Part shown: piece after piece, positions 48,556 through 57,900 of the stretch
Layout: each line of letters opens with the position of its first letter
How positions within the stretch are numbered: position 1 is the stretch's first letter
Source: QHXW01 sp035297145
GTDB taxonomy: Bacteria; Acidobacteriota; Terriglobia; Bryobacterales; Bryobacteraceae
Direction of reading: 5' to 3'
DNA: 64,000 bases
Assembly (NCBI GenBank): GCA_035297145.1
Contig: DATGZN010000041.1
Coordinates: 1-64,000, forward strand
Position numbers and translations under genes: made by a program
Notes under the pieces: model-generated
Seen by the model: only the letters and a program-made list of their open reading frames with translations
Told to the model about the DNA's origin: nothing
Database searches by the model: none

Positions 48556-49338
48556 ATGCTGCTCGGCTGCGTTACCTACAACATTCTCAAAGACTGGGAT
48601 CTCGAAACCATCATTCGCAACCTTGAAGAGGCGGGGTACGATGCCGTCGAGTTGCGCACGGGGCACAAGCACGGCGTTGAACCCTCGCTCACGAGCGAAC
48701 AGCGGACAGAGGTCGCGGCGCGGTTTCGAAGATCAAAAGTGCGGCTGCTGAGCTACGGCTCGACGTGCGAGTTCGAATCGCCCGACGCAGATGTGCGGCG
48801 CCGTCAGGTGGAAATTGGCAAACAATGGGTGGAACTGGCGCACGATACGGGCGCGTGGGGCGTGAAAGTCCGGCCCAACGGACTGCCGGCCGGTGTGTCG
48901 ATGGAGACCACGGTTCAGAATATCGCCGGCAGCCTGCGCGAACTGGGCGATTACGGGCGGCGCTACGGCGTCGAGATCTGGATGGAGGTGCATGGGCCAA
49001 CCACGCAGAATCCGCCGGTTTCCGCCGCCATCATGAAAGCCACCAAGCACGACAACGTGGGAGTGTGCTGGAATTCAAACCCGACTGACGTGGTGAATGG
49101 CAGCGTGAAGGCGAGCTTCCAACTGCTGAAGCCATGGATCCGCAACGTGCACATCAACGACCTCTCGAATAACTACCCGTGGCGCGAGCTGTTCACGCTG
49201 CTGCGCGATTCGGGCTATGAGCGCTACACGCTGTGCGAGGTGGACCCGCCGAGCCAGGAGCCCGAGCGTTTTCTGCGCTACTACCGGGCCCTGTGGATTG
49301 AGTTGAACCGCACGTGTCCAAAACACGAAGAAGAATAA
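48556..49338 (+). CDS. Sugar phosphate isomerase/epimerase (AP endonuclease 2 fold)
   Basis: A 260-residue TIM-barrel protein of the xylose isomerase-like family: MLLGCVTYNILKDWDLETII, AGYDAVELRTGHKHG, GVKVRPNG, GVEIWMEVHGPTTQNP, NVGVCWNSNPTDV and VHINDLSNNYPW. The metal ligands Glu, Asp, His and Glu are spread over these strands. It overlaps the M14 peptidase gene by 25 bases. The sugar or cyclitol substrate is unknown. Confidence 0.8.
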   Translation: MLLGCVTYNILKDWDLETIIRNLEEAGYDAVELRTGHKHGVEPSLTSEQRTEVAARFRRSKVRLLSYGSTCEFESPDADVRRRQVEIGKQWVELAHDTGAWGVKVRPNGLPAGVSMETTVQNIAGSLRELGDYGRRYGVEIWMEVHGPTTQNPPVSAAIMKATKHDNVGVCWNSNPTDVVNGSVKASFQLLKPWIRNVHINDLSNNYPWRELFTLLRDSGYERYTLCEVDPPSQEPERFLRYYRALWIELNRTCPKHEEE

Positions 49339-51662
49339 CAACCGCGGTGCTGGCGGTGTGCAGCTTGCATGCCGCGGTACCCACTCCGAAAAGTCATTTC
49401 GGGCACGAGATTGGCGTTGATCGTGAGCTGCTCGATTGGGATAAAGTCGTTTCGTATTTTCAGGCGCTGGCGGCCGCGAGCGACCGGATTCGCGTCGAAG
49501 AACTGGGCAAGACGGTCGAAGACAGGCCCTTCATCGCCGCGACCATCGCCGAACCGGAAACGCTGCGCAATCTCGATCGCTACCGGGAGATCCAACGGCG
49601 GCTGGCCGATCCGCGCATCACATCGGAAGCGGAAGCTGAACCGCTCATCGCCGAAGGCAAGACGGTCGTCCTGCTGACCTGCTCGATTCATTCGACCGAA
49701 GTTGCTTCCACGCACACTGCAGTCGAGTTTGCGTACCAGCTCCTCACCGAGGACAAGCCACGGTTTCGCGCCATTCTGCACAACACGATTCTGCTGCTCG
49801 TGCCGTCCCTGAATCCGGATGGCGTCGATCTGGTCACGCGCTGGTACCGCCGCACGTTGGGCACGGCGTATGAAGGGACTTCTCCGCCTGAGTTGTACCA
49901 CCACTACATCGGGCACGACAACAATCGGGATTGGTACATGTTCACGCAGCCGGAAACGCGGCTGACCGTGGCGAAGCTGCACAATGTCTGGCATCCGCAG
50001 ATTGTTTACGACGTGCATCAGCAAGGCGAGTACACATCGCGCATTTTCATACCGCCGTGGCTCGATCCGATCGAGCCGAACGTGGACGCGATTCTGGCGC
50101 AGGAAATGAACATGGTCGGCACTGCCATGGCGGCGGACCTGACGGCGGCCGGCAAAAAGGGCGTGGCGATTCATGCGGCATACGATTTCTGGACGCCATC
50201 GCGCCATTACCAGGCATTTCACGGCGGGTTGAGGATTCTGACCGAATCGGCCAGCGTGAAATTGGCTACGCCGGTGACGATTCGCCGCGATCAGCTTGAC
50301 GAAAGCGCGCTGGGCTACAACGCACGCGAAAGGAGCTGGAACTTTCTCGAACCGTGGGAGGGTGGCGCGTGGCATCTGCGCGACATCATCGACTACCAGT
50401 TGATTGCGTTCGAATCGTGCTTGTATCAGGCGGCGATTCATCGCGAGGATCTGCTGCGGAACTTCTATCGTGTCGGGCAGAGAGCCATCGCGCGAACGGA
50501 GCCGGCGGCGTTTCTGATTCCGGCCAAACAGCGCGATCCCGCCGCGACGAGGAAACTGTTGGAGACCCTGGCATCCGGCATGGTGGAAATCGGGCGGGTG
50601 GCGGATGGCAGCCATGTCATCTCGATGGCGCAGCCGTATAGCAGTTACGCGAAGGCGCTGCTCGAGCGGCAGCACTATCCCGACATGCGGCAATATCCGG
50701 GAGGCCCGCCGGTGCGGCCGTATGACGTGACGGCGCACACTCTGCCGCTGCTCATGGGCGTCGATGTAGAAGCGCTCGAAAAGGCGTATAGCGGAGAACT
50801 CACGCGTGAAGAGTTCGCGGCTGACACGCGCCCAGAAAGCTTCGCCGCGGCCGACACCGACTCTTGGCTGACCATCAACCGCATCTGGAAATCGGGCGGT
50901 GCGGTGTGGCGCGACCCGGTGACAGGCGATTTCGCGGCTTCGCAAAAAGGAGCGGACTGGAGGCAAGTTCACCGGCCACGCATCGGGTTGTACAAGAGTT
51001 TTGTTCCTGCCAACGATGAAGGCTGGACGCGATGGCTGCTGGAACAATTCGAGTTCGCGTATGCGAGCGTGGGTAATCGCGAGATTCAAGCCGGTCATCT
51101 GCGAAACCGCTTTGACGTGATCATGTTTCCCGATCAGCCGGTCAGCGATTTGAAGAATGGGTTCGCCAAGGGCGCCATGCCGGAAGAGTTCACGGGCGGC
51201 TTGGACGAGGCTGGAGCAAATGCCCTGCGCGAGTTTATGGCACAAGGTGGCACGCTGATTTTCTTGAACTGCTCAACGGCTTATGCCACCGAAGTTCTGG
51301 GAGTGAAGGCAAAGAGTATGCTGGCGGGCGTTTCGGACCGTGAATTCTATGCGCCGGGATCGCTGCTGAATGTCGTGCTCGACACGCACCATCCGCTCGC
51401 GCTGGGCCTGCCGAGGGAAATCACAATCTGGAGCGAGCACAGCCCGGCGTGGGAGGTTGACAGTGCGGCAGTCGCGCGATATCCGGATGGGCCGATTCTC
51501 GCGTCGGGATGGCTGCTAGGGGCAAAGCTGCTGGCGGGCCGAGCGGCCCTCATTGACGAGCGCCTGGGCGCCGGTCGCGTGATCCTGTTCGGCATGCGTC
51601 CGCAATACCGCGGTCAAAGTTACCAGACATTCAAACTGTTTTTCAACGCGCTGGTGGAGTAG
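49314..51662 (+). CDS. Secreted M14-family zinc carboxypeptidase-like protein
   Basis: A 782-residue exported protein. A signal region (TTAVLAVCSLHAA) precedes the peptidase domain with CSIHSTEVASTH (the HxxE zinc pair at His126/Glu129), SLNPDGVDLVTRWYR and IVYDVHQQGEYTSR (third ligand His). The C-terminal 250 residues form a second domain resembling class I glutamine amidotransferase-like or ThuA-like folds (DVIMFPDQP, GGTLIFLNCSTAYA). The M14 plus extra domain layout is common in Acidobacteria and Bacteroidetes. It is translated from within the upstream isomerase gene. Confidence 0.85.
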   Translation: MSKTRRRITTAVLAVCSLHAAVPTPKSHFGHEIGVDRELLDWDKVVSYFQALAAASDRIRVEELGKTVEDRPFIAATIAEPETLRNLDRYREIQRRLADPRITSEAEAEPLIAEGKTVVLLTCSIHSTEVASTHTAVEFAYQLLTEDKPRFRAILHNTILLLVPSLNPDGVDLVTRWYRRTLGTAYEGTSPPELYHHYIGHDNNRDWYMFTQPETRLTVAKLHNVWHPQIVYDVHQQGEYTSRIFIPPWLDPIEPNVDAILAQEMNMVGTAMAADLTAAGKKGVAIHAAYDFWTPSRHYQAFHGGLRILTESASVKLATPVTIRRDQLDESALGYNARERSWNFLEPWEGGAWHLRDIIDYQLIAFESCLYQAAIHREDLLRNFYRVGQRAIARTEPAAFLIPAKQRDPAATRKLLETLASGMVEIGRVADGSHVISMAQPYSSYAKALLERQHYPDMRQYPGGPPVRPYDVTAHTLPLLMGVDVEALEKAYSGELTREEFAADTRPESFAAADTDSWLTINRIWKSGGAVWRDPVTGDFAASQKGADWRQVHRPRIGLYKSFVPANDEGWTRWLLEQFEFAYASVGNREIQAGHLRNRFDVIMFPDQPVSDLKNGFAKGAMPEEFTGGLDEAGANALREFMAQGGTLIFLNCSTAYATEVLGVKAKSMLAGVSDREFYAPGSLLNVVLDTHHPLALGLPREITIWSEHSPAWEVDSAAVARYPDGPILASGWLLGAKLLAGRAALIDERLGAGRVILFGMRPQYRGQSYQTFKLFFNALVE

Positions 51663-52968
51663 ATGCCGGCTCCGGCTCGCCCTGCGCGGTAACCTCATCG
51701 GCGGGGTTACCTGCCACCATTTGCTGCGCCAGCACTAACTGCCGCGCTTCCGGCCGCAACTCCGGCCAGCGCAGGCCAAACCATATGGAACCCGCGACCG
51801 CCACCACGCCTCCGGCCCCGACGGTGAAGGGCGCGCCCAAATGTTCCGCTACCACACCAGCCAACAGCGCGCCTAATGGCGCCATACCCATGAACATCAT
51901 CGAGTAAACGGACATGACGCGGCCGCGCAAACGGTCGGGCGTCATGGACTGGATAAGCGTATTGGATGCGCCCATCTGGGTCATTAACGCGAAGCCCACC
52001 GGGATGAGCATGGCGGCGGCCAACCAAAACCAGCGCGAGAATGCGAACAGGATGAGACTCACGCCGAAGACACCGCATGCAACTGACACCCATCTGCCGA
52101 GGCCTTTCACCTCACGGCGCGCCGCCAGCGTCAGCGCACCCATGAGCGCGCCAATTCCGGAGAAGCCCATCAGAATCCCCAGACCACGCGCTCCGGAGTG
52201 GAAGATGCGATCGGCAAAAATGGGCATCAGCACCGCATAGGGCATGCTCGTGACACTCACGAGACCCAGTAACAGAAGCAGTGCGCGGATGGGTCCCGTG
52301 TGCATCACGAAGCGAAAGCCTTCGATGATATGGGTCACAGCAGATCCCCGGTGGATGCGCGTGGCTACCGGCGGAATGGTCATCATCAGCAATCCAATGA
52401 TGACGGCAATGTAACTCGCGCCGTTAGCGAAGAAACACCAGCCTTCGCCAATCGCGGCAACGAGGATTCCCGCGATCGCCGGGCCGATGATGCGAGCGCC
52501 ATTAAACATCGAAGAGTTGAGCGCGATGGCGTTGATCAGATCGTCACGGCCCACCATTTCGACCAGAAACGACTGGCGCGCGGGGATGTCGAATGCGTTC
52601 ACAATACCGAGTAGCGCCGCCAATACGAAGATGTGCCACACCTGAATACGGCCCAGTAACGTAAGCGCGGAGAAAATGAAGGCCAGGATCATGGCCGCGG
52701 TCTGGGTAGCGATCACGGTTCGGTGGCGGCTATGCCGGTCGGCGATAAGCCCGCCCAAAGGCGAGATCAGAAAAACCGGGATCTGCCCGGCGAACCCAAC
52801 CATCCCGAGCAGCGCCGAGGAGCCGGTGAGCCGGTAAACCAGCCACGATTGCGCCACATTCTGCATCCAGGTGCCAATAAGCGAGATGAGCTGGCCGGCA
52901 AAGAACAGCCGGAAGTTTCGATGGCGCAACGCACGGAGAGTGGTGGCGAGTTTCGAGGGTTCGGCCAT
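51643..52968 (-). CDS. MFS transporter (MFS_3/EntS-like)
   Basis: A 441-residue twelve-helix protein: LRHRNFRLFFAGQLISLIGT, SWLVYRLTGSSALLGMVGF and LGGLIADRHSRHRTVI (motif A). This is the EntS-like exporter branch, often linked to siderophore or drug efflux. Its 3' end overlaps the M14 gene by 20 bases tail-to-tail. Its start faces the imuA operon across an 85-bp gap. No dedicated regulator is adjacent. Confidence 0.87.
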   Translation of the reverse strand: MAEPSKLATTLRALRHRNFRLFFAGQLISLIGTWMQNVAQSWLVYRLTGSSALLGMVGFAGQIPVFLISPLGGLIADRHSRHRTVIATQTAAMILAFIFSALTLLGRIQVWHIFVLAALLGIVNAFDIPARQSFLVEMVGRDDLINAIALNSSMFNGARIIGPAIAGILVAAIGEGWCFFANGASYIAVIIGLLMMTIPPVATRIHRGSAVTHIIEGFRFVMHTGPIRALLLLLGLVSVTSMPYAVLMPIFADRIFHSGARGLGILMGFSGIGALMGALTLAARREVKGLGRWVSVACGVFGVSLILFAFSRWFWLAAAMLIPVGFALMTQMGASNTLIQSMTPDRLRGRVMSVYSMMFMGMAPLGALLAGVVAEHLGAPFTVGAGGVVAVAGSIWFGLRWPELRPEARQLVLAQQMVAGNPADEVTAQGEPEPASTPPAR

Positions 52969-52985
52969 CGTCTACAGCCTGTTAT

Positions 52986-53040
52986 TGACATCCGGCTGGT
53001 GATCTGTAAAATTAGAGTACGGCGAATAAAAGGCGAATAT
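52986..53040 (+). promoter_or_regulatory. imuA promoter with GAAT-N7-GAAT direct repeat
   Basis: A -35 TTGACA (52986-52991) and a -10 TAAAAT (53008-53013) are 16 bases apart. Just downstream are two copies of GGCGAATA (53022-53029 and 53033-53040), giving GAAT-N7-GAAT with 11-bp pitch. The spacing equals that of direct-repeat LexA boxes (GTTC-N7-GTTC, reverse complement GAAC-N7-GAAC). SOS control of this cassette is known in other bacteria; LexA binding here is inferred. Confidence 0.5.
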
Positions 53041-53053
53041 CCGGGAAGCCGAC

Positions 53054-53710
53054 ATGGCTACAGCCCTCCTTCAAACTATTAATTTTAAGCTGCAAAAGCG
53101 GCCTGCGCCCGACCTGCTGCCATCAGGCATCGCAAGTTTCAATGCAATATTCGATGGCATTCCCCGTGGAAGTGTGACCGATATTTTCGGACCGGCTTCA
53201 TCAGGCCGTACAAGCCTTTTATTCTCTTTGATTTCGGAGGCTACGGCACGAGAAGAATTTTGCGCCCTGGTGGATGCGAGCGATACGTTCGATCCCACGT
53301 CGGCTGCGGCGGCGGGCGTGGCGCTGGGGCGGCTGCTGTGGATTCGCTGCGGAGGCAATGCCGAGCATGCGCTCAAGGCGACGGATTTACTGTTGCAGGC
53401 AGGCGGGTTCGGGCTGGTGGCGATGGATTTGGGTGACATCGCACCGGCGACCGCACGCCGCATCTCGCTCGCGTCATGGTACAGGCTACGGCGTGCTGTG
53501 GAGAACACGCCGACGGCGCTAGTGGTGGTCGAGCGTGCGCCCAATGCCCGTGCCTGCGCACAACTTGCTGTGGAATGCGCGCGCAGCCGGGTGCGATGGT
53601 CGGGCGCGCCGGGATGCTCCCAGCTTTTGCGTGGGGTCGAGTTCGCGGCAGAGCGCCGCAAGCCATTACGGCCGGCATGCGCGGTTATGGAAGTATTCGC
53701 ACTGAGGTGA
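53054..53710 (+). CDS. imuA: ImuA-like RecA-fold protein of the mutasome
   Basis: A 218-residue RecA-like protein. PSGIASFNAIFDGIPRGSVT and DIFGPASSGRTSLLFSLI mark the ATPase core. Its Walker A is GPASSGRTS, with Arg in place of the usual Lys. VDASDTFDPTSA, LLWIRCGG and FGLVAMDLGDI follow as in RecA/ImuA. It is shorter than RecA and lacks the C-terminal domain. In other bacteria ImuA, ImuB and DnaE2 form the translesion mutasome. It starts the three-gene operon with imuB and dnaE2. Confidence 0.85.
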   Translation: MATALLQTINFKLQKRPAPDLLPSGIASFNAIFDGIPRGSVTDIFGPASSGRTSLLFSLISEATAREEFCALVDASDTFDPTSAAAAGVALGRLLWIRCGGNAEHALKATDLLLQAGGFGLVAMDLGDIAPATARRISLASWYRLRRAVENTPTALVVVERAPNARACAQLAVECARSRVRWSGAPGCSQLLRGVEFAAERRKPLRPACAVMEVFALR

Positions 53711-53713
53711 GTT

Positions 53714-54946
53714 GTGTTCGCATGCATTCATGCTTCTGGAGAAGCCGAGCGGCTGATTGCCTGCGCCCAGAATTTCTCACCGCTTGTGGAGCAAACGGAC
53801 GCCGATACGGTGACGCTGGATATCGACGGCCTCGAGCATCTGTTCGGCTCGGTTCATGATATTGCAAATGCCATCGCGCGGCGCGCGGGAATCCCCATGA
53901 ATGTAGCAGTAGCAGCCAATCCGGATGCGGCGTTCCATGCGGCGCGCGGATTTTCCGGGACGAGCATTGTCCCGCAAGGCGATGAAGCCAAATTTCTGGC
54001 AAGCCTGCCGGTCGCGCTGCTCTCGCCCTCTGAAGAAATCTCGGAAACGCTGGCACGCTGGGGTGTGCGCACGTTTCGCGATCTGGCGGTGCTGCCGGAC
54101 TTGGGCGTGGCGGCTCGCTTAGGCGAAGAAGGCGTGCGCTTGCAGCAGCTCGCGCGCGGAGAGCACGAACGGCCGCTGGTTCCCGTGGAAGCTCCGCAGC
54201 GCTTCGAGGAAGAAATGGAGCTGGAGTATCCCGTGGAGCTGCTCGAGCCGCTACTGTTTGTTCTGGCCAGACTTCTGGGTGATGTCTGCCGTCGGCTCGA
54301 AGATCGTGCGCTGGCCGCCATCGGATTGCGCGTGCGATTACAGCTCGAAAATGCGGGTGAGCATGAGCGCTCGATCCGGCTGCCTGTGCCCATGCACAGC
54401 CCGCGCGTGTTTTTAAAGCTGATTGAGCTGGATTTGGAGAAGCACTCGCCGGCCGCGCCTGTGGTGAGGGTCACGATCGCCGCCGAGCCTGCCAAACCGC
54501 GCACCACGCAGAACGGGCTGTTTATTCCGCTTGCGCCTGAGCCGGAGAAGCTCGAACTGACGCTGGCGCGCATTGCGGGGGTAGTTGGGGAGCAGAATGT
54601 CGGGTCGCCGGAGCTGGTGGATACGCACCGGCCGGGAGCATTTCGCATGCGGCCGTTCGGGATGAGGGAAATAGGGACAGGCAGGAATGCCTGTCCTACA
54701 CAGCTTGCGTTTCGCGTGTTTCGACCGCCCATCGCAGCCAAAGTGCAGGCGGATTTTCTCTCCGCGCCGGGCATTCGCGGCAAGATTGTGCAGCAGGCAG
54801 GACCCTGGCGCACCTCCGGCGACTGGTGGACTCCAAGTCCCTGGGCGCGCGACGAGTGGGATATCGAGTTGACGGATGGCGCGCTCTACCGCATCTACTG
54901 CGACGCGCAAACCGGCCGCTGGTTCATCGAGGGCAGCTATGACTGA
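53714..54946 (+). CDS. imuB: ImuB-like Y-family polymerase homologue, N-terminally short, with an inserted palindrome
   Basis: GTG at 53714 starts four bases after imuA. The 410-residue protein begins MFACIHASGEAERLIACAQN and continues FSPLVEQTDADTVTLDIDGL, so most of the usual N-terminal palm/finger segment (about 60-70 residues) of Y-family polymerases is absent. The Y-family middle (VAVAANPDAAFHAARGFS, LARWGVRTFRDLAVLPDLGV) and little-finger region (GAFRMRPF, LAFRVFRPP) are present. Between the last two motifs, residues around 319-330 come from an inserted palindrome. The catalytic acidic residues are mostly missing, as in other ImuB proteins, which act as mutasome scaffolds. It overlaps dnaE2 by 8 bases. 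Confidence 0.82.
   Translation: MFACIHASGEAERLIACAQNFSPLVEQTDADTVTLDIDGLEHLFGSVHDIANAIARRAGIPMNVAVAANPDAAFHAARGFSGTSIVPQGDEAKFLASLPVALLSPSEEISETLARWGVRTFRDLAVLPDLGVAARLGEEGVRLQQLARGEHERPLVPVEAPQRFEEEMELEYPVELLEPLLFVLARLLGDVCRRLEDRALAAIGLRVRLQLENAGEHERSIRLPVPMHSPRVFLKLIELDLEKHSPAAPVVRVTIAAEPAKPRTTQNGLFIPLAPEPEKLELTLARIAGVVGEQNVGSPELVDTHRPGAFRMRPFGMREIGTGRNACPTQLAFRVFRPPIAAKVQADFLSAPGIRGKIVQQAGPWRTSGDWWTPSPWARDEWDIELTDGALYRIYCDAQTGRWFIEGSYD
54675..54696. repeat. Palindromic element inside imuB
   Basis: GGACAGGCA (54675-54683) and TGCCTGTCC (54688-54696) are perfect 9-bp arms around GGAA. The element adds in-frame residues IGTGRNACPTQ between the two conserved motifs GAFRMRPF and LAFRVFRPP. It resembles dispersed REP-like palindromes of other bacteria. 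Confidence 0.8.
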
Positions 54947-57900
54947 AGCCTACATCGAGCTGCACGCACGATCGGCTTTCAGTTTTTTGCAAGGCGCATC
55001 GCTGCCGGAAGAGCTGGCGCAGACGGCTGCGAACCTCAATTACCCCGCGATGGCGCTGGTGGATCGGGATGGTTTCTACAGCTCGCCGCGGTTTCACCTG
55101 GCGGCGAAGAAATCCGGCATTCGCGCCCATATCGGGGCGGAGATCACTTGTACGGATGGTTTTCAATATCCGCTGCTGGTGGAAAATCGCACCGGATATC
55201 AAAATCTTTGCCGGCTCGTGACGCGCATGAAGCTGCGGGCAAAGAAGGGTGAGGGAGCGGCGACGCCCGGGGAACTGGCGGAGTGTGCGAAGGGAGTTAT
55301 TTGTCTCGCACCGGCGACACAGGATTTGGGGTTTGGGATTTGGGATTTGGCTAAAGCAGATCGCCTATCAGACAGATCTAATCCATCAACTAAATCCCAA
55401 ATCCCAAACCCCAAATCCTGTGTCGATCCCAAATCCGCTTTCGAGCAGCTTCAGCGTATCGTGGACATTTTCGGCAGCGCCAACGTCTTCGCTGAGGTCC
55501 AGCGCCATATGAATCGTGAAGAGGAGGCGCGCAATCAGGCGCAGATTGCTGCAGCGCGCCGGCTGCGCGTGCCGATCGTGGCTACCAATGGCGTCCGGCA
55601 TGCTACGCCGGCGCAGCGCGAGGCGCTGGATGCGCTCACTTGCATCCGGAATCATGTGCAGCTTGCCGCAGCGGGCAGGCTGCTCGAAATGAATAACGAA
55701 CGGCATCTGAAATCCCCCGCGGAGATGGCGCGCCTGTTTGCCGATCTTCCCGACGCCATCGCCAACACACTGGAGATTTCCGCGCGTTTGCAGTTCACGC
55801 TCACCGACTTGGGCTACGAATTTCCCCGCTATCCGGTTCCACCGGGTGAAACCATGATGTCGTTTCTGAGCCAGCGGACGGATGAAGGCGCACGCCGGCG
55901 TTACGTCCCCTATCACGAAAAAGCGCAGCGGCAAATCGAGCGCGAGCTGGCGATGATCGAAAAACTGAAGCTCCCCGGCTATTTCCTCATCGTCTGGGAC
56001 ATTGTCGAGTTCTGCCGGAAAAACGGAATACTGGCGCAGGGACGTGGATCGGCGGCCAATAGCGCGGTTTGTTATTCGCTTGGCATTACGGCGGTGGATC
56101 CCGTGCGCATGGAGCTGCTATTCGAGCGATTTCTTTCCGAAGAACGCGGCGAATGGCCGGACATCGATATCGACCTGCCCTCAGGCGACGAGCGCGAGCG
56201 CGTCATCCAGTATGTTTACGAGAGCTACGGCAAGCTGGGCGCGGCCATGACCGCCAATGTCATCACCTATCGCGGCCGTTCGGCGGCGCGCGAGGTGGGC
56301 AAGGCGCTGGGATTCGAGGTCGCGACGCTCGACCGGCTTTCCAGCCTCGTTAGGGGTTGGGAATGGAAAGATCCGAAAGACACGCCTGAGCACCAGTTTC
56401 GTGACGCTGGTCTGGATCTTGCGAACGCGCGCATTCGCAAATTTTTCGAGCTTTACCTCGCAGTTCAGGATCTGCCGCGGCATCTTGGCCAGCATTCGGG
56501 CGGCATGGTGATCTGCCAAGGACAACTCGATTCCGTAGTGCCGCTCGAGCCCGCCACCATGCCCGGCCGCGTCGTCGTGCAGTGGGATAAAGACGATTGC
56601 GCCGACATGGGCATCATCAAAGTCGATCTGCTGGGCCTCGGCATGATGGCGGTGATCAAGGATTCACTCAACCTGATTCGCGAGCATTACGGCGAGGAGG
56701 TCGATCTCGCGCACCTGCCGGCCGATGATCCAGCGGTCTACCGCGCGTTGCAGCACGCCGACACAGTGGGCATGTTCCAGGTGGAGAGCCGCGCGCAGAT
56801 GTCGTGCCTGCCTCGCCTCAGCCCGAAGAATTTTTACGACATCGTGGTAGAAGTCGCAATTATCCGGCCGGGGCCGATCGTCGGTGAAATGGTGAATCCG
56901 TATCTCGAGCGGCGCATGGGGCGTGAAGCGGTGGATTATCTCGACCCATCGCTCGAGCCCGTGCTCAAGCGCACGCTCGGCATTCCGCTATTTCAGGAAC
57001 AACTGCTGCGCATGGCCATGATTGTGGCCGGATTCACGGGCGGCGAAGCGGAAGAACTGCGGCGCGCCATGGGATTCAAGCGCTCGGAAAAGCGCATGAA
57101 GGAAATTGAACTCAAACTGCGAGCCGGCATGGAGCGCAAGGGAATCAAGGCGGACGCGCAGGAACGCATCATCCGCTCCATCACGTCGTTCGCACTCTAC
57201 GGATTTCCCGAATCGCATGCGGCGAGTTTTGCGCTGCTCGCCTATGCCAGCGCGTACCTGAAATGTCATTATCTGGCGGCCTTCATGGCGGCGATGTTGA
57301 ACAATCAGCCCATGGGATTTTACGCCCCAGCGATTCTGCTCAACGACGCGCGCCGGCACGGACTGCGTGTGCTGCCGATCGATGTGACGAAATCGATGTG
57401 GGAGTGCACGGTGGAGGAAGAAAGTGCCAGGTGCCAGGTGTTAGGTGCCAGGGATTTGGGATTTGGGATTTGGGATTTGGCTAAAGCAGATCGCCTGTCG
57501 GCCAGATCCCATCCATCAACTAAATCCCAAATCCTAGATCCTAAATCCCGGTCTTTGGCCCTTCGCCTGGGACTGATGTACGTAAAAGGGCTGCGAGCGG
57601 AGGCGGGCCAGGCTGTCGTTCGGGAGCGCATGCGGGCGGCGTTTCGTGATATTGGTGATCTGGCGCGGCGTGTGCCGGAGCTGCGCAAGGACGAACTCAA
57701 CAAGCTGGCGGATGTCGGCGCGTTGAATCCACTGGAGGCGGCGCATCGGCGTGATGCGTTATGGCAGGCGGGACATGCCGCGCAGCCTGCCGGACCTTTA
57801 TTGGATGCGCTGCCCGAGCCCGATCGTGCTTCGCCGCTCGCGCAGATGACTCACGAGGAGCGGCTGAATGCCGATTTTTCTGGCACAGGGTTCACCATCG

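Noticed and set aside
49281..51245. A 654-codon open frame antisense to the M14 peptidase gene
   Set aside because: It is a GC-rich shadow frame; its translation is Arg/His-rich without motifs, whereas the plus strand encodes clear zinc-peptidase motifs.
55315..57550. CRISPR-like interpretation of the heptamer repeats in dnaE2
   Set aside because: The repeats are short, adjacent heptamers in a palindrome with a conserved loop, without unique spacers or cas genes.
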